NCBI RefSeq assembly: GCF_026262505.1 | Contig: NC_067203.1 | Span: 19,387,411 to 19,451,410 of the forward strand | DNA length: 64,000 nt | Reading direction: 5' to 3' | DNA from: Trichomonas vaginalis G3 | Lineage: Eukaryota; Parabasalia; Trichomonadida; Trichomonadidae | Shown: positions 20,131-31,235 of the stretch, piece after piece | How positions within the stretch are numbered: position 1 is the stretch's first letter | How the letters are laid out: every line of letters starts with the position of its first letter | Program-made: the position numbers and the translations under genes | The notes under the pieces: model-generated | Databases searched by the model: none | Told to the model about the DNA's origin: nothing | Seen by the model: the letters and a program-made list of their open reading frames with translations, nothing else

Positions 20131-20139
20131 CAATATTTC
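20131..20139 (+). repeat. MULE target site duplication, right copy
   Basis: CAATATTTC, identical to 11772-11780. Confidence 0.85.
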
Positions 20140-21564
20140 ATGAGAACCTACAGCTGTTAATACTATTTAATATTTCGAACATAATAATATGTAGGTATGA
20201 GAAAATTAATTTGATTTATATTGAAACTGTCATATTGAATTAAGGGTATAGTCCACTAAAAATTTTTAAGTTTTGACAATGAAAATAAGCTCTGTGACCA
20301 TGTAAATATATATCTATGCAAAACGAGAGGTTATGCCATAATTTTTTTAGTTATCAAATTTTCCTTTTTTTGAGAGAAGTCTCTCAATAATTTGAGAAGA
20401 ATCTTTGATATAAAGAGATACACATTTGTAGAACGAAGTAAGTGTTTTCCAAACATTTTATATGTTCATCCTGTATAACAATATAAAGCTGCATAGTGCC
20501 ATCTTGTGCGTTTGCTATTTTATGTACTTTTCATTGAGATAATCCCTCTTCTCGGGTGAATTTCACAGTCAACTCAATTTTAAAATAAAGATTTCATCAA
20601 AATGATTTCGAAATTCGGATATTGATTATATAAATAGCACTGTTAACATATTTTGGATGAGTAAAAAATACCTTGTTTTGTATGCATTTAGTACACCTTT
20701 ATTTTTGATTAAAACTATAAAATTTTTATTCCTTATATAATAAATAGTATATGTTACATAAACATGAAATTCAATAGCATTCAATTTTGGATTTTTTAGA
20801 TTTGGTAAATTTTAGAAGAAATAAAATCAGCAATCAAAATAAAGAAACTTTTTTTGTATCTTCTATGATTACCTTTTGGTACTAAATTTTGCATTAATAA
20901 GTAAATTATCTGTATTATTCTGTGAGCACAAGCCCTCAGTTATGCTGGTAGTGAATGATGAATCGTCATTTTGCGAAGAGAACGCGATTATTAAGGTAAT
21001 TTTGAGAATTGTCTTGAATTATTTAAAATTAAAGTTAATTGAATAGGTAGGATAACTAGCCTTTGCTAAATTTGTATAATTTGACCTTATTCTAGTTGGA
21101 TCTGAGAATATTTTGCTGAAATAATAAATTATATCGCCGATTTATGAAAATTTCTCTGATGGGACCGACTCGCTGAAACGTATTAGTGTTAATGGTAACT
21201 TGTCTGAATTTTCAAATTTTTTTCGAAATCCAAAAAATCACAAACAAAAGCATCAAAATTAGATTTGCATTTAAGGTTTTCATTTTTTTTGGAAAATAAA
21301 AATATTTTTTCCCCAATAAAGTTTATTTTTACTTTTGAGAGGAATAGAAACGTTATTTTGGAATTTTGAAACGACAGAAATGTTCCATTTTTAATGTAGA
21401 TTCTAAAATGGGGTCAAATTTTTGATTGAACCGTTATCCATTGAAAAACCTCGATTTTAAAATGTTATTCCAAAATATTCATCTAATGATATAGTATATA
21501 TTTATTAATTATTACTTTTTATTCAATTTTCACTTTTGGCGGGATTTCATTTTTTTGTTGTTGT

Positions 21565-22713
21565 ATGGGCCATATTGTTCACCCAAAACGGAAAACAAAG
21601 GCAATGCATAACATTTTACTCCACGAACGTCGTCGACTCTCAGCGCGACAGATGCTTGGTGCTTGCATAATGACCGGAATGCCATATACAAAAGGTGCTC
21701 GCTTTCTTTCTCTTTGTGGAACTAAGCCCCCTGTGAAGAGTGGTGTCATGAGACAACAGAGATTTTGTGACGATAAGATTAGAAGACTTAAAAGTATTTC
21801 CCTAATGCTGTCGAGAAAGTCCTTCAGTGGTTACTTATCCATTGATGCAAGATGGACGCACAGGCGAAACTCGCCAAGTTGTACAGTAACTGCGCTCGAT
21901 GCTGTCACAAAAAGAGTTCTTGCATGCGTGAACATCAACCATATTGGTGGAAACAGACAGCATGCTCAGTATTCCGGAGCTTCCAACAATATGGAAAGTG
22001 CTGGAACTCGAATCATCTTGAAGCAATTAAAGAAATACAATATCTTGAAAGATGTTAAAGAGATTATTAAAGACCGAGATAACAAAAGTGTCTCTGTCTT
22101 TAAAGAATTTGGCGTCTCTCATCTTGAAAGATTCGATCCAGGTCATGTATCAAAAAATATCTCAAAAGATTTTACAAAGTTCTCAGCTTCTCATAAGACA
22201 GTTGAAGTTTTCAACGACAAGACTCAGAAGATTGAAAAAATAGAGAGACCTTTCTGGGGTCTGAATGCAAGCCTAAGTATGTGGCTTTGGTCATGTTTTG
22301 CCGAAGAAAATATTGACAAACGTACGAAAATGTGGGAGAATTGTGTCTACCATTACGTAGGCAATCATTCTTTTTGCGAACCGCACAATTACAAATGCTT
22401 TGAATGGCAAAAAGGTGTCAATTCGATCCAACTTCAATTCATGCTCTATGACTGGGTTCACAAATGGACACCCATAGTTTCCAAAGTTTCTTCCATTGGA
22501 TCTACCTGCATGAATGAAGCGTTTAACTCCAAAATTGCATGCTATTTGGACAAATCAAGAGCCTGGAAGACATTTAACATTAGAGTTAACGTTGCAATCT
22601 TAGAATGGAATGATCCAGAGCATTTTCTCGGAGATATACAAAAAGCATTACATCTTCCCCACTTCCAGAAGATTGTGTCAAATCATTTGAAGAGAATTGT
22701 TACTCCAAAATGA
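21565..22713 (+). CDS. Kolobok-type transposase
   Basis: Encodes 382 residues in one open frame. Motifs resemble those of Kolobok transposases: YLSIDARW (first catalytic Asp, about residue 94), NNMESAGT, IIKDRDNKS (second acidic site, about 165-170), FDPGHVSKNISKDF, a conserved Trp/Cys region (NASLSMWLWSCF), and MNEAFNSKIACYLDK (candidate catalytic Glu). It is a DDE-fold enzyme that cuts and pastes at TTAA. Upstream in-element sequence (20300-21560) has no clear frame, so the N terminus may be incomplete or begin here, where HPKRKTKAMHN is basic. It looks intact at the level of the frame. Its stop overlaps the start of a small acidic frame. Confidence 0.75.
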   Translation: MGHIVHPKRKTKAMHNILLHERRRLSARQMLGACIMTGMPYTKGARFLSLCGTKPPVKSGVMRQQRFCDDKIRRLKSISLMLSRKSFSGYLSIDARWTHRRNSPSCTVTALDAVTKRVLACVNINHIGGNRQHAQYSGASNNMESAGTRIILKQLKKYNILKDVKEIIKDRDNKSVSVFKEFGVSHLERFDPGHVSKNISKDFTKFSASHKTVEVFNDKTQKIEKIERPFWGLNASLSMWLWSCFAEENIDKRTKMWENCVYHYVGNHSFCEPHNYKCFEWQKGVNSIQLQFMLYDWVHKWTPIVSKVSSIGSTCMNEAFNSKIACYLDKSRAWKTFNIRVNVAILEWNDPEHFLGDIQKALHLPHFQKIVSNHLKRIVTPK

Positions 22714-22856
22714 TATTGAAACAAAAAACTGTTACAAAAGGTTCTAAAAAACAGAACAAATACAAAAAATCCATTCAGAGTGTACCAGGAGGAGATTATC
22801 AAGTTTTCAAGTCCGAATGGGAATCAGAAGACGAAGACATTGATGACTTTGATTAA
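22710..22856 (+). CDS. Small acidic-tailed frame after the transposase
   Basis: 48 codons from an ATG that overlaps the transposase stop (AATGA). The first half is basic (KQKTVTKGSKKQNKYKK); the end is acidic (SEWESEDEDIDDFD). It may be the true C-terminal tail of the transposase, displaced by a frameshift, or a separate small product. Nothing like it is recognised elsewhere in the window. Confidence 0.4.
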   Translation: MILKQKTVTKGSKKQNKYKKSIQSVPGGDYQVFKSEWESEDEDIDDFD

Positions 22857-23246
22857 CGAAAATTACATTTTATTTATTGTTTTTGTTTTTAATTAAATTA
22901 TTATTATGCTCATTTTCTTATTTTGATTTTTTCTCATTATGATATAAATAATTTATTAATGCATTTATCCAATAATTATGCTATGATATTTTTATGCCTT
23001 ATTTCATTTCTCTTATATTTGATAATCTGGTAAAATATAGTTCAGACTATAATCATTTTAGATTATTGATATATTTATATAGGTTAGAATAAAATTAGTT
23101 TCATTTTCTACTTTTATTTTGAATTAATAATTTATAATATCAAATATTATGGCGTAACCTCTCCTTTAAAATATAGATATATATAGGCCTATAGAGTTTA
23201 TTGGCACTCTCAAAACTCTAGAATTTTGAGTTTACTATACCCTTAA

Positions 23247-24294
23247 GGGTTTCGTTTTGCTAAAATTGTCACTTTTATAGCATATTTGTTTTTGGATGTT
23301 TTGCGAAACCAAAAAAAAAACTATGATATACAATGTGTGTGTAAAGAAAATACTTTATTTACTAGTTAAAAAATCATTTGGTATTGATCAAGTTATTTTT
23401 TCTGGATAAGATATTATATGGATAATTGGATAGAAAATACAATTATATAATCTTGTACCTGGTTTAATTAAGCTAATTGTCATCAGAAACTTGTAATTTT
23501 TATGAATTTCAGATTTTCTTTTCATTACTGCTTTTCTTAATAGGTCAAGTTCTTATTTACGTTATAAAGTATGATATTTACAAATATCAAGTTATCGTGT
23601 TTTTTGAGAAATTATGAGAAACAAACAAAAATGAAAAAGATAGGAATAGCAATGAATAGTGATGTGGGTATAGAAAATGTAAGAGATATGAATGCAAAGC
23701 AATCAGTATTTAGGACATTGACCATAGATTTCGAAAAAAAAATGCTGCATATTGAGCGAAAACTATGATTATATTATAAGGCTGTCATTTAAAGCATAAT
23801 GAAACTATTCCCTTTTCATTTTAATCGAATAAGATAGTAAAGATTTTTGAATTAGCTAGAAACTGATGAGATGTTTTCACAATCAGATTTTTAATCTCTA
23901 TAATGCATAATTCACTCAATATCTCAATTTTGATATTGCGAGATATTTTTGCTATCGGTTTCGCAATTTTGACACAATAGCAAGAGGGTTCTATAAGCAT
24001 TATTATCAACGTAGAATCTGAATATCATATCAGAAAATGTCGCAAATCTGACATCTACCCGACCAAATAGCAAAAATAATTGAATACTTTTCGCAAAAAC
24101 TTTAAAAATCGATAAAAATATGAAATATAGATATTAAAGAGACTTTTTATATAATATTCATAAAGATTTTCCAAAAATATGATACCGCAAAATTAAAAAA
24201 GTGACGTCTTGAGTGGAGTCAAAGGTCGAAATTGCTAGCGAAATGTTTTTTTAGCGAAATTGCGTATTGTACGTTTTTTCGCAAAACGAAACCC
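23247..24294. mobile_element. Non-autonomous TTAA element
   Basis: 1,048 bp flanked by TTAA (23243-23246, shared with the Kolobok, and 24295-24298). The ends are GGGTTTCGTTTTGC in inverted orientation. No protein is convincing; the frames at 23571-23768 (+) and 23821-24009 (-) are short and lack features. Different ends from the neighbouring Kolobok, so another subfamily. Confidence 0.7.
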
Positions 24295-24571
24295 TTAATT
24301 GAATATTGTTATTTCCATTTTGGATAGCATATAATGAAATATATTTCAATAGAATTTTGATCTGCTATGAGTCATTTTGTCAAATGAATTTCAACCACTC
24401 AAATTTGAAAACAATACTTTGCTGAATTTTAATCATACTGTCAAATTGTCAAATACTATTTTTTTCTTGATAAAATGTTCAACAATAATGAGTGCAATCT
24501 AGAAATAGTTTATTGTCAGATTGTCAGGCAGGTGAAAATCTACTCAGAAAAATTATTCAATAGATACCGAT

Positions 24572-24583
24572 TCATTTTTCAAG
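24572..24583 (+). promoter_or_regulatory. Initiator (Inr) element
   Basis: TCATTTTTCAAG directly before the ATG at 24584; a good trichomonad Inr. It fixes the start of the bacterial-type gene and shows that it has a host promoter. Confidence 0.8.
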
Positions 24584-25384
24584 ATGTTCTTGTACCTTGC
24601 ATTAGCCGAAGCAAAATGGCCTGGCGTGGAAATGGAACAACATCCATTATACCATCCTCGTTATCAAATGTATAAAAGATTCAAGCAAGACCAAGCATAC
24701 CCTCTTCATCATCGTAGACATCAAAGAAGAAGTATCCCAATGAAAAAAGCCGAGCAAAACCTTAAATTAGACCCATCGCTCGCATCACAATTAGCAGGCA
24801 TGCATGTCTGTCAGAAGCCAGCAATCTACTTGTATCCAACAAAGACAACTGATCTTTCAGTTGGCATTGTTCTTCCTAAGAACCAATTCACCACAACCGT
24901 TCCAGAATTTACTCATGGAACAATGTGGAACGTTACAGCCAAACCAAACGGCGAAATCATTTGCAAGAATAAAGTTGTCCCATACTTGTTCTGGGAAGGA
25001 TTGTCTGACATGAAGATGCAGTTCAAGGAAGGCTTCTTTGTCAAGAAGGGTCAAGGAAGAAAGTTCCTTGAGAAGGTATTAACAGCTTTCAACTTAAACG
25101 ACCGCGAAAAATTTGACTTCATAACATACTGGCTCCCAACACTTAACAGGCTTGGTGACTCATTCGTATCATTCCAGTTAGGAAACTATTGCCATGAAGT
25201 TCCACTTGTTTCTTCTGTTGAGCCAGATACAGTCATCCGTGTTTTCATGGCTATCAAGAAGGCAGACTCAGCTGACAAGCTCAAACCAACACAAACAATT
25301 CCACACCTTGAGCGCAAGGGCTTCACAATTGTTGAGTGGGGCGGCTGTGTAGTTCGTTCAAACAAGATCAACCACCTCAAGTAA
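24584..25384 (+). CDS. Bacterial-type protein of unknown function (likely lateral transfer)
   Basis: Encodes 266 residues. From about residue 78 the order of motifs KPAIYLYPTKTTDLSV, WNVTAKPNGEI, YLFWEGL, then FITYWLPTLN and GFTIVEWGG near the end follows a protein family known to me mainly from gut and oral Firmicutes and Bacteroidetes, where it occurs as secreted or lipoprotein-like hypothetical proteins. The first 75 residues (His/Arg-rich, short hydrophobic start MFLYLALAEA) are not part of that family; whether they form a signal is unclear. The frame is intact with a host Inr, and the stop overlaps TAAA, so it looks like an established transferred gene. It sits between transposons. Activity unknown. 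Confidence 0.75.
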   Translation: MFLYLALAEAKWPGVEMEQHPLYHPRYQMYKRFKQDQAYPLHHRRHQRRSIPMKKAEQNLKLDPSLASQLAGMHVCQKPAIYLYPTKTTDLSVGIVLPKNQFTTTVPEFTHGTMWNVTAKPNGEIICKNKVVPYLFWEGLSDMKMQFKEGFFVKKGQGRKFLEKVLTAFNLNDREKFDFITYWLPTLNRLGDSFVSFQLGNYCHEVPLVSSVEPDTVIRVFMAIKKADSADKLKPTQTIPHLERKGFTIVEWGGCVVRSNKINHLK

Positions 25385-25550
25385 AAATATTTTTTGAGTT
25401 TTTCAATTCTATATTTTTTCCAAGATTTGCCAAATACTACTTTTGTGTTTGAAGTGAAATATGCTATCTAACAAAATATATGGCTGATGTTCATGGACTT
25501 CGATCTTTTATGATAATCTACCTAAAAAGTAGTAGTATATGAAGGGTTTA

Positions 25551-25650
25551 GTGACTTTTTTTGTTACATCTATATATAGACGATGCATTAAAATATATTT
25601 ATTTATAAATCATTAAAAAATTAACATTAATTTTAAAATAATTTATTTTA
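25551..25650 (+). repeat. Polinton terminal inverted repeat, left
   Basis: About 100 bases matching 47238-47337 in inverted orientation; nearly identical over the first 75. Beyond it the similarity resumes at 25770-25910, which corresponds to 46690-46880 at the other end, so the ancestral repeat was several hundred bases long and included the terminal gene. Confidence 0.85.
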
Positions 25651-25769
25651 TCTTTTATAAAAGAAGCTATATATAGATGATGTCAGATATTCCGCGATTA
25701 ATTAAACATTGTTTAAATCCTGAATGAAATCAATGGAGTCATAATCAAAGACCTCATAAACGAGTAAAA

Positions 25770-25910
25770 GAAATTAGAAATAATTATTTTCATGAATAAA
25801 AGATTCACCACCATAATGAAATAAAAAATAAAAAAAATTTTAAAAAAATAAACTTTAAAAATTCATGTCTTACATTTTTGAATAATTTATTTTTTATTTT
25901 GTATGAAATG
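25770..25910. repeat. Inner part of the left terminal repeat
   Basis: Matches 46690-46880 in inverted orientation, including a scrap of the terminal gene (VKEIR and NYFHE can be read on the plus strand). Shows that the ends were once longer. Confidence 0.7.
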
Positions 25911-25982
25911 AGTGTCAAAACTAACGACGTGAAAACATTAGGATTCACAAACGAGGAAATAAAGGATATATTATTTAAGAAA

Positions 25983-26351
25983 CTAATGATTATTTGAATT
26001 TATGATATCAATTATCTGATTTATTCTTTCTTCAATCTCTTCTATTCTTTTTGTTAAATCATCAATTTTCATTAATGAGGTGATTCTTGATTGAGGAATA
26101 GATTTCAAACTAACCACTCCTTTTATTTTTGAAATTTTGAATCCATCAACTTTAAACATTTTATTCAATTTACACGTTGTCAATTCTTCAAATAATTTTT
26201 TATTGTTAGCATAATAGTCATTAAATTCTTCAACAGATGAAAAAATTTTTATTTCAGTAATTGGTTTAACAACGTTTATTTTTTGTTGAACATTTTCACT
26301 TTCATTTATTTCTTCCTCCTCTGTTTCATTTATTTTTAAAATTGGTTTCAT
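25983..26351 (-). CDS. Unknown Polinton protein, 122 residues
   Basis: Acidic and Ile/Asn rich with a C-terminal coiled coil (MKIDDLTKRIEEIEERINQI). No family recognised. It opens from an ATG preceded by the AT-rich element-type upstream motif. It reads toward the near element end. Confidence 0.5.
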   Translation of the reverse strand: MKPILKINETEEEEINESENVQQKINVVKPITEIKIFSSVEEFNDYYANNKKLFEELTTCKLNKMFKVDGFKISKIKGVVSLKSIPQSRITSLMKIDDLTKRIEEIEERINQIIDIINSNNH

Positions 26352-26417
26352 TTATCATTAAATAAAAATTAGAATATAAGTGATGAAATATATTTTTTAA
26401 TTAATATTAAATCAGAA

Positions 26418-26650
26418 ATGGCGGCAGGATTCTTTAAAAAATTATGGGAAGGAATTAAGAAAGCTGCGGGTTGGGTTTCATCAAAAGATTATTAAACCGT
26501 TGCAAACTTTTTGGCACCAGTAGCGAAAACGGCAGGAACTATCATAGGTGGAGTATTAGGTACTAAAGCAGGTAATGCGATGGGAGCACAAGCAGGTAAC
26601 GCAATTGGTGGAATAGCTGAAGGAATACTTAATAAAATAGGGGGTAGATA
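26418..26650 (+). pseudogene. Small amphipathic / Gly-Ala-rich Polinton protein
   Basis: Starts MAAGFFKKLWEGIKKAAGW, an amphipathic helix, then a Gly/Ala-rich stretch that could insert in membranes. The style recalls pVI-like minor capsid proteins of adenovirus-Polinton type; this is inference. Similar starts occur in the right-edge Polinton (58617). Looks broken. Confidence 0.45.
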
Positions 26651-26673
26651 GTGGAAAAATAAAATATTATTTT

Positions 26674-26862
26674 TTATCTTAGTATCGGTTGAAGTCTTTG
26701 ATAAACTTTTTCTCCTTTATTTAATATTTCTCTTATTGGGGCAGCTTTTGGTGTTATTGATTCAGCAACGTCACTAATTGCTTCTTTATTCTTAAATATC
26801 CAATTTGCTCCTTTCTTCATTGTTTCCCAAACTTTATGCGCTCCTCTTTTTACTTTATCCAT
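26674..26862 (-). CDS. Small amphipathic Polinton protein
   Basis: 62 residues with VWETMKKGANWIFKNKEA, similar in style to the neighbouring plus-strand gene, as if the two were diverged duplicates in opposite orientation. Possible minor virion protein; function inferred only. Confidence 0.4.
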   Translation of the reverse strand: MDKVKRGAHKVWETMKKGANWIFKNKEAISDVAESITPKAAPIREILNKGEKVYQRLQPILR

Positions 26863-26957
26863 AATTTTTTAAAGAATCCTGCAGCCATAGTTGATTATTT
26901 CATTAAAATTAAAAATTCATTTTCATCTTTTAATTTTGATTTTTTATTTATTAATAA

Positions 26958-28591
26958 ATGACGACTAACTATTTGGTGCCAAACACTAAACCGATTAATG
27001 GAAATGTGTTTCATTCATTTGAAAAGATAAATGAAATATTCGCAAAGAATGACGGTAGAAGATATTATAGAGAACTTGAAAGTTCATGCTATGACTCTGA
27101 TGCTCCATATTTTGATGATAAACAAACTCATTTAAGAATTACAAATCCGGCTCATGATGTGAACCAATTAGGTGACACATATATTAAACGCAAAGTTAAA
27201 GCAACTCTAGTTTCAAATAAAGCTTTCACATGTGATGCCGCTTTTAAATGCATGCGTTTATTCGTTGGTTACAAATCATCAAATCAAAGCTTTAAACAAT
27301 TAGAAGTAGAAACTGAAAGAGGTGATGCCGGTTATCTTCAAATGGATTGCGCCCGTGAATCTTTCGCATTTGCAACATATAAACCAAAATCAGAAAGGAA
27401 AGTTAAAAAGTTTGTTCATTCGTTATATAATAATGTTCAAAAATATGATAACTCAGTATGTGGTAAATATATTGACCCTTCAGAAGTTTTCAAGAAAGCA
27501 AATGAAGAAGTTGATGTCACTTTTGATATGATTATTCCGGTAAATGATTTGTTAGCATTTCAGGCGTTCGATGATTATCCTAAATCATTTGGTGAAATCA
27601 TTCTTAAATATTATGTTTTCAGGGATACTTTAGTATTTTGTCAGGTTGACCCGTTAAGAGTTGCTGATTTACAAAATTACGTTTATGAAAAGATAACTGA
27701 TGAAAATTATGAAAAGATTATGAATCATGTTTATAAATATGATCGCAAATTCCAACAAATCGGACTTCCTGCCAAATTAATTACAAGCTTAGCCGCTACA
27801 TCTGCTGACGCAACAGTTGATGACGTTATTATTTCATGCACAAAGATGGAAGTTTTAGAGGATAAATGCATTACACCAGGATACGGTTTAATTGAAGAAT
27901 CAGTTAAAGCAATACCACGTTTATTCAGTAAGGAAGATCCATTCATGATTCCAGCTCAACATATTGACGTTCGTTCACTAAATGGAGGTTGCATCACTCC
28001 TGAAGGTATAGCTCAGATTTCTCATACGCTCTTCATAATGTTACAGATGTTGTGTTAACATTTCCGAAGAATGCAATGCAAAGAACAGTTTTAGAAAATC
28101 CAATGCTTCGAGGTCTTCAGGTCACTATAGATTCCAGAAACTTCCCCGATCAAGCGATGACCACAGTGGGTGACATATTCTTTACACGTATGCTTCAAGC
28201 TTCTGATTTAGATGGAGTGAATGAATGCAGAAGAATACGAGGACTCATTAACTAGACCACTGAATGATGATAATGGCCATTAGCTAGAACATGGAAAGAC
28301 CAAACTTCATTCTTATGCACTATTCCAGTTCAACGTGATGGAGCGGGTATATTCTTTGATGGATTAGAAACTTTCAACTCACAAGTTACAGTACAAGTGA
28401 AAGCTTATCCAATCATTCAGGGTGAAAATGACACTTACTGTTCAAAGGTGACAAATCCTCCTCAGGTTTGGTTTACTAGGACTACGTATTGGACATGGAC
28501 ACCGGATGAAGGTTTGAAATATCATCCAACAGGTACACCACCACAGTATAGAAGTTCATATGATGAAATATTGATGAATAGAAATGTTTAA
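26958..28591 (+). pseudogene. Candidate major capsid gene of the Polinton
   Basis: Largest structural-looking gene in the left half, preceded by the element-type AT-rich motif. Composition (beta-rich, few charged runs, many aromatic residues) and position next to the small amphipathic genes fit the double-jelly-roll capsid protein of Polintons. No motif proves this. Looks broken, with a few interruptions. Confidence 0.5.
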
Positions 28592-29552
28592 AATTATAAA
28601 TTTATTTTTGATTAAATGGATTTAAATTCATCCACCCCTTATGAAGAATTAGCGGAGTATATAATACTACATAGATGATATGATTAATGAAGCATTGAGT
28701 GATAATAGAAATGCTCTATCTAAGGAAAAATTAATGAAAATTCCATATTCTGAATGTTATTTAATTCAATCAACTGCAGCAATTGGTAAACAAAATAAAA
28801 GGTAAAACATTAACGATATTTAAAACATTATCATTATTGCTAACACTTCCCCCATTCACACGTGTTAATTTATATCAACCGTTCAGGTTCACCTTCAGAT
28901 GATACTTTGAATCTTTAAAGCATTTAATCAAAATTCCAATTATTTTATTTATCACAAGAAGAAGCAGAAGATTATTTAAAAACTTTTAATGTATAAAGAA
29001 TTATATAATACAATCAAGAAGCAAGGATTAGAGGATAAAATTATTGATAAACAAAGGGAATGAATTATTTGAAAACACTTTCTATTTCAAATTTTGATAA
29101 AGAATTTTTGCATTCACTAATTTTTCTAGATGATGCAGTGAAATCAAACTAATAACAATGAGAAATCATATTTAATCAATTATTAACTCAATGTCGACAT
29201 ATTCAATGTTCATTCTTTATGGCTGTTCAATATTTCAAAGCATTAAGCACAAACATTAAATCAAATCTATACCCTTTTCATTTTCAGTGGGTTTAGTCGT
29301 CAACAGTTGAACGTATGCTTTATCAAGTGAATTTACCAATGAGCATTAATGAACTTTACACACAATATCAACAATTAGGAGAACATGGAAAAATAATAGT
29401 GATTTAAATAAAGGAGGAATGTTAAATTTGATTAACTTTTTATAATTAATTTTTATTTTTTATTTATAATTAAACATGACAGAAAATAGCAAATCTCTCT
29501 ACAGGTTCCATTAAAAACAAGGGACAAACAAAAGGGTGCATATAATAGAACT
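28592..29552 (+). other. Polinton stretch with an unassigned gene remnant
   Basis: Coding-like plus-strand DNA without a long frame; a start-like ATG at 28615 follows the AT-rich upstream motif. It sits between the candidate capsid and the next gene, where Polintons often carry a second structural gene. Nothing can be named. Confidence 0.35.
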
Positions 29553-30374
29553 ATGAAAGTTCCAGACGGAATGAAAGAATTAGTCCACATTGTTGCTGGT
29601 CTTCAAAAGGATGTTAAACAAATGAGAAATGTTTTAACATTACCAGAAGCTCAAGCATATGCCAAACGTCATGGTCCAAATTGGGAAGCACACGAAGCGA
29701 CATTAGGTCACAAATGGAAAACCCGATGGTATAAATGAAGTTTCGTTACTGATGGTCAAGGAAATATTAAAGTCATAAATGGGTATAAATTAACAATGAC
29801 GGATTATCCTAAACGTAAAGCATATAATGAACGTTATCCTATGAAATTTGATGAAAATGGAAAAGCTGTTAAACAATACATTGGAGAAGGTGAACATGGT
29901 CCAATGTATTCATACCATCTTAATCCATATTCTTATTTCAATGAAGAATTAAATGCTGTTGAAGAGGGACCGGATGGATTACCACGATATGTTAATCAGT
30001 TTGATGGTCAATATGCAAATATTAGACCTGAAATTCCAGCTAAGAAATTCTTTAAAGTTGCTTTATTCGATCCAGTGTTCAATGAACAGAAAGAAGCAAT
30101 GAAAGCAGAATTTAAACCAATTCAAGTGGCAAGAATTTCTTCATCTTCACTTTCAGAAGCGTTCAAGGAATTGATAAAGAAACCACTTTATTCTCAACAA
30201 GGTTATAACTTTGATTTAATTAAAGAAAGTGATAGACGTAAATTAGAAAAATCAGATGGTTTTAAGAATGCATGTAATGAAATGATTAAAGATATTGTAA
30301 ATGATAAAATAAGACTGGAAGAAACTCAAAGCAATATCAATAACATAATTGGTGCAGTTACAAAGAAAGTATAA
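29553..30374 (+). pseudogene. Unknown Polinton gene
   Basis: Hydrophilic protein with many Tyr and Lys residues (MTDYPKRKAYNERYPM; later a helical C-terminal part). No family recognised. It lies on the same strand as the candidate capsid gene, so it may be part of the virion gene block. It appears interrupted. Confidence 0.4.
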
Positions 30375-30810
30375 GCAAACAATGATGAACCTTGGATATT
30401 ACCGTAACAACTAAATAAAACTTTAAATATATTTTTCTTTTTTTTATTCAATTATAAATGAGAAGACGTTTCACAAGTCAAAAGAAACAAACGCAAAAGC
30501 AGAGATTACGGTTGGTTATAACGTAAATGATGATAAATCACGAATTATTCAAAATGTTAAAGTTAATGTTAGTCCTGAATTAACAAGGTCAGCAACACAG
30601 TCCAATTTATTAACTCGTGACTTACCGAAAAGAGGAGGAGCAAAATAAAGAAGATGGAGACCCAATCATTTTATCTGAACCCGGTAAAGAACCGTTGAAA
30701 TTCCCACTTATCCAACATACCCCCCACCTCTTTCATCAAACATCGAGAACCCAGGAATCTACGATTCCAGTCGCAATGCGCCATATAAAATAGACATTAA
30801 TTCTGAATTA
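30375..30810 (+). other. Polinton stretch with a small basic frame
   Basis: Contains a short start MRRRFTSQKKQTQKQR at 30459 after the element-type upstream motif, similar in style to the small basic protein of the left-edge Polinton. No other support. Confidence 0.3.
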
Positions 30811-31101
30811 ATGAAAATTTACCGTGATATAATAATTAATAATTATGATTCAATAATAAATTTAATTGACCAATCAGGTTTAATTATTTTACCTTATGAA
30901 TCATTAATTCACATTATCGCCATTCTTTGTGATGTTCAAGATTCAGACGTTAAGATTCAATTTTTCATAGATGATGAGGTTTCATGCTGCGGAACAGTTG
31001 CAAAAATAAATCCTATAAAGGATATTAGCACAATTAAGATATCAAAGAACGGAACAACAACTGAACTTCATTTAACATATAATGATATTTATAATAAATA
31101 G
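30811..31101 (+). CDS. Unknown Polinton protein, 96 residues
   Basis: Acidic, Ile-rich, with alternating beta-type segments (VQDSDVKIQFFIDDEV). Could be a small single-domain protein. No family recognised. Confidence 0.4.
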   Translation: MKIYRDIIINNYDSIINLIDQSGLIILPYESLIHIIAILCDVQDSDVKIQFFIDDEVSCCGTVAKINPIKDISTIKISKNGTTTELHLTYNDIYNK

Positions 31102-31235
31102 TTGATGAATATAAAATATCACTTGAAAAATTCTTTGTTAAGGCTATTTAATATTCAAGCATTAACATTATCGAATATAATCCTTTGAATCATAATCAAT
31201 AATAATTGACCTTTCACCAGTTTCTATCGTTTGTT

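Larger units (their letters stand above)
20244..23242 (+). mobile_element. Kolobok DNA transposon
   Basis: 2,999 bp flanked by TTAA (20240-20243 and 23243-23246). Imperfect terminal repeats of about 100 bp start GGGTATAGT and share GAGAGGTTA(T/C)GCCATAAT further in. It carries a long transposase frame on the plus strand. TTAA sites, GGG ends and transposase motifs agree with the Kolobok superfamily. Confidence 0.8.

Noticed and set aside
25523-25550. Target duplication of the Polinton
   Set aside because: Outer flanks on the two sides resemble each other only in inverted orientation, so no direct 5-6-bp duplication could be recognised.
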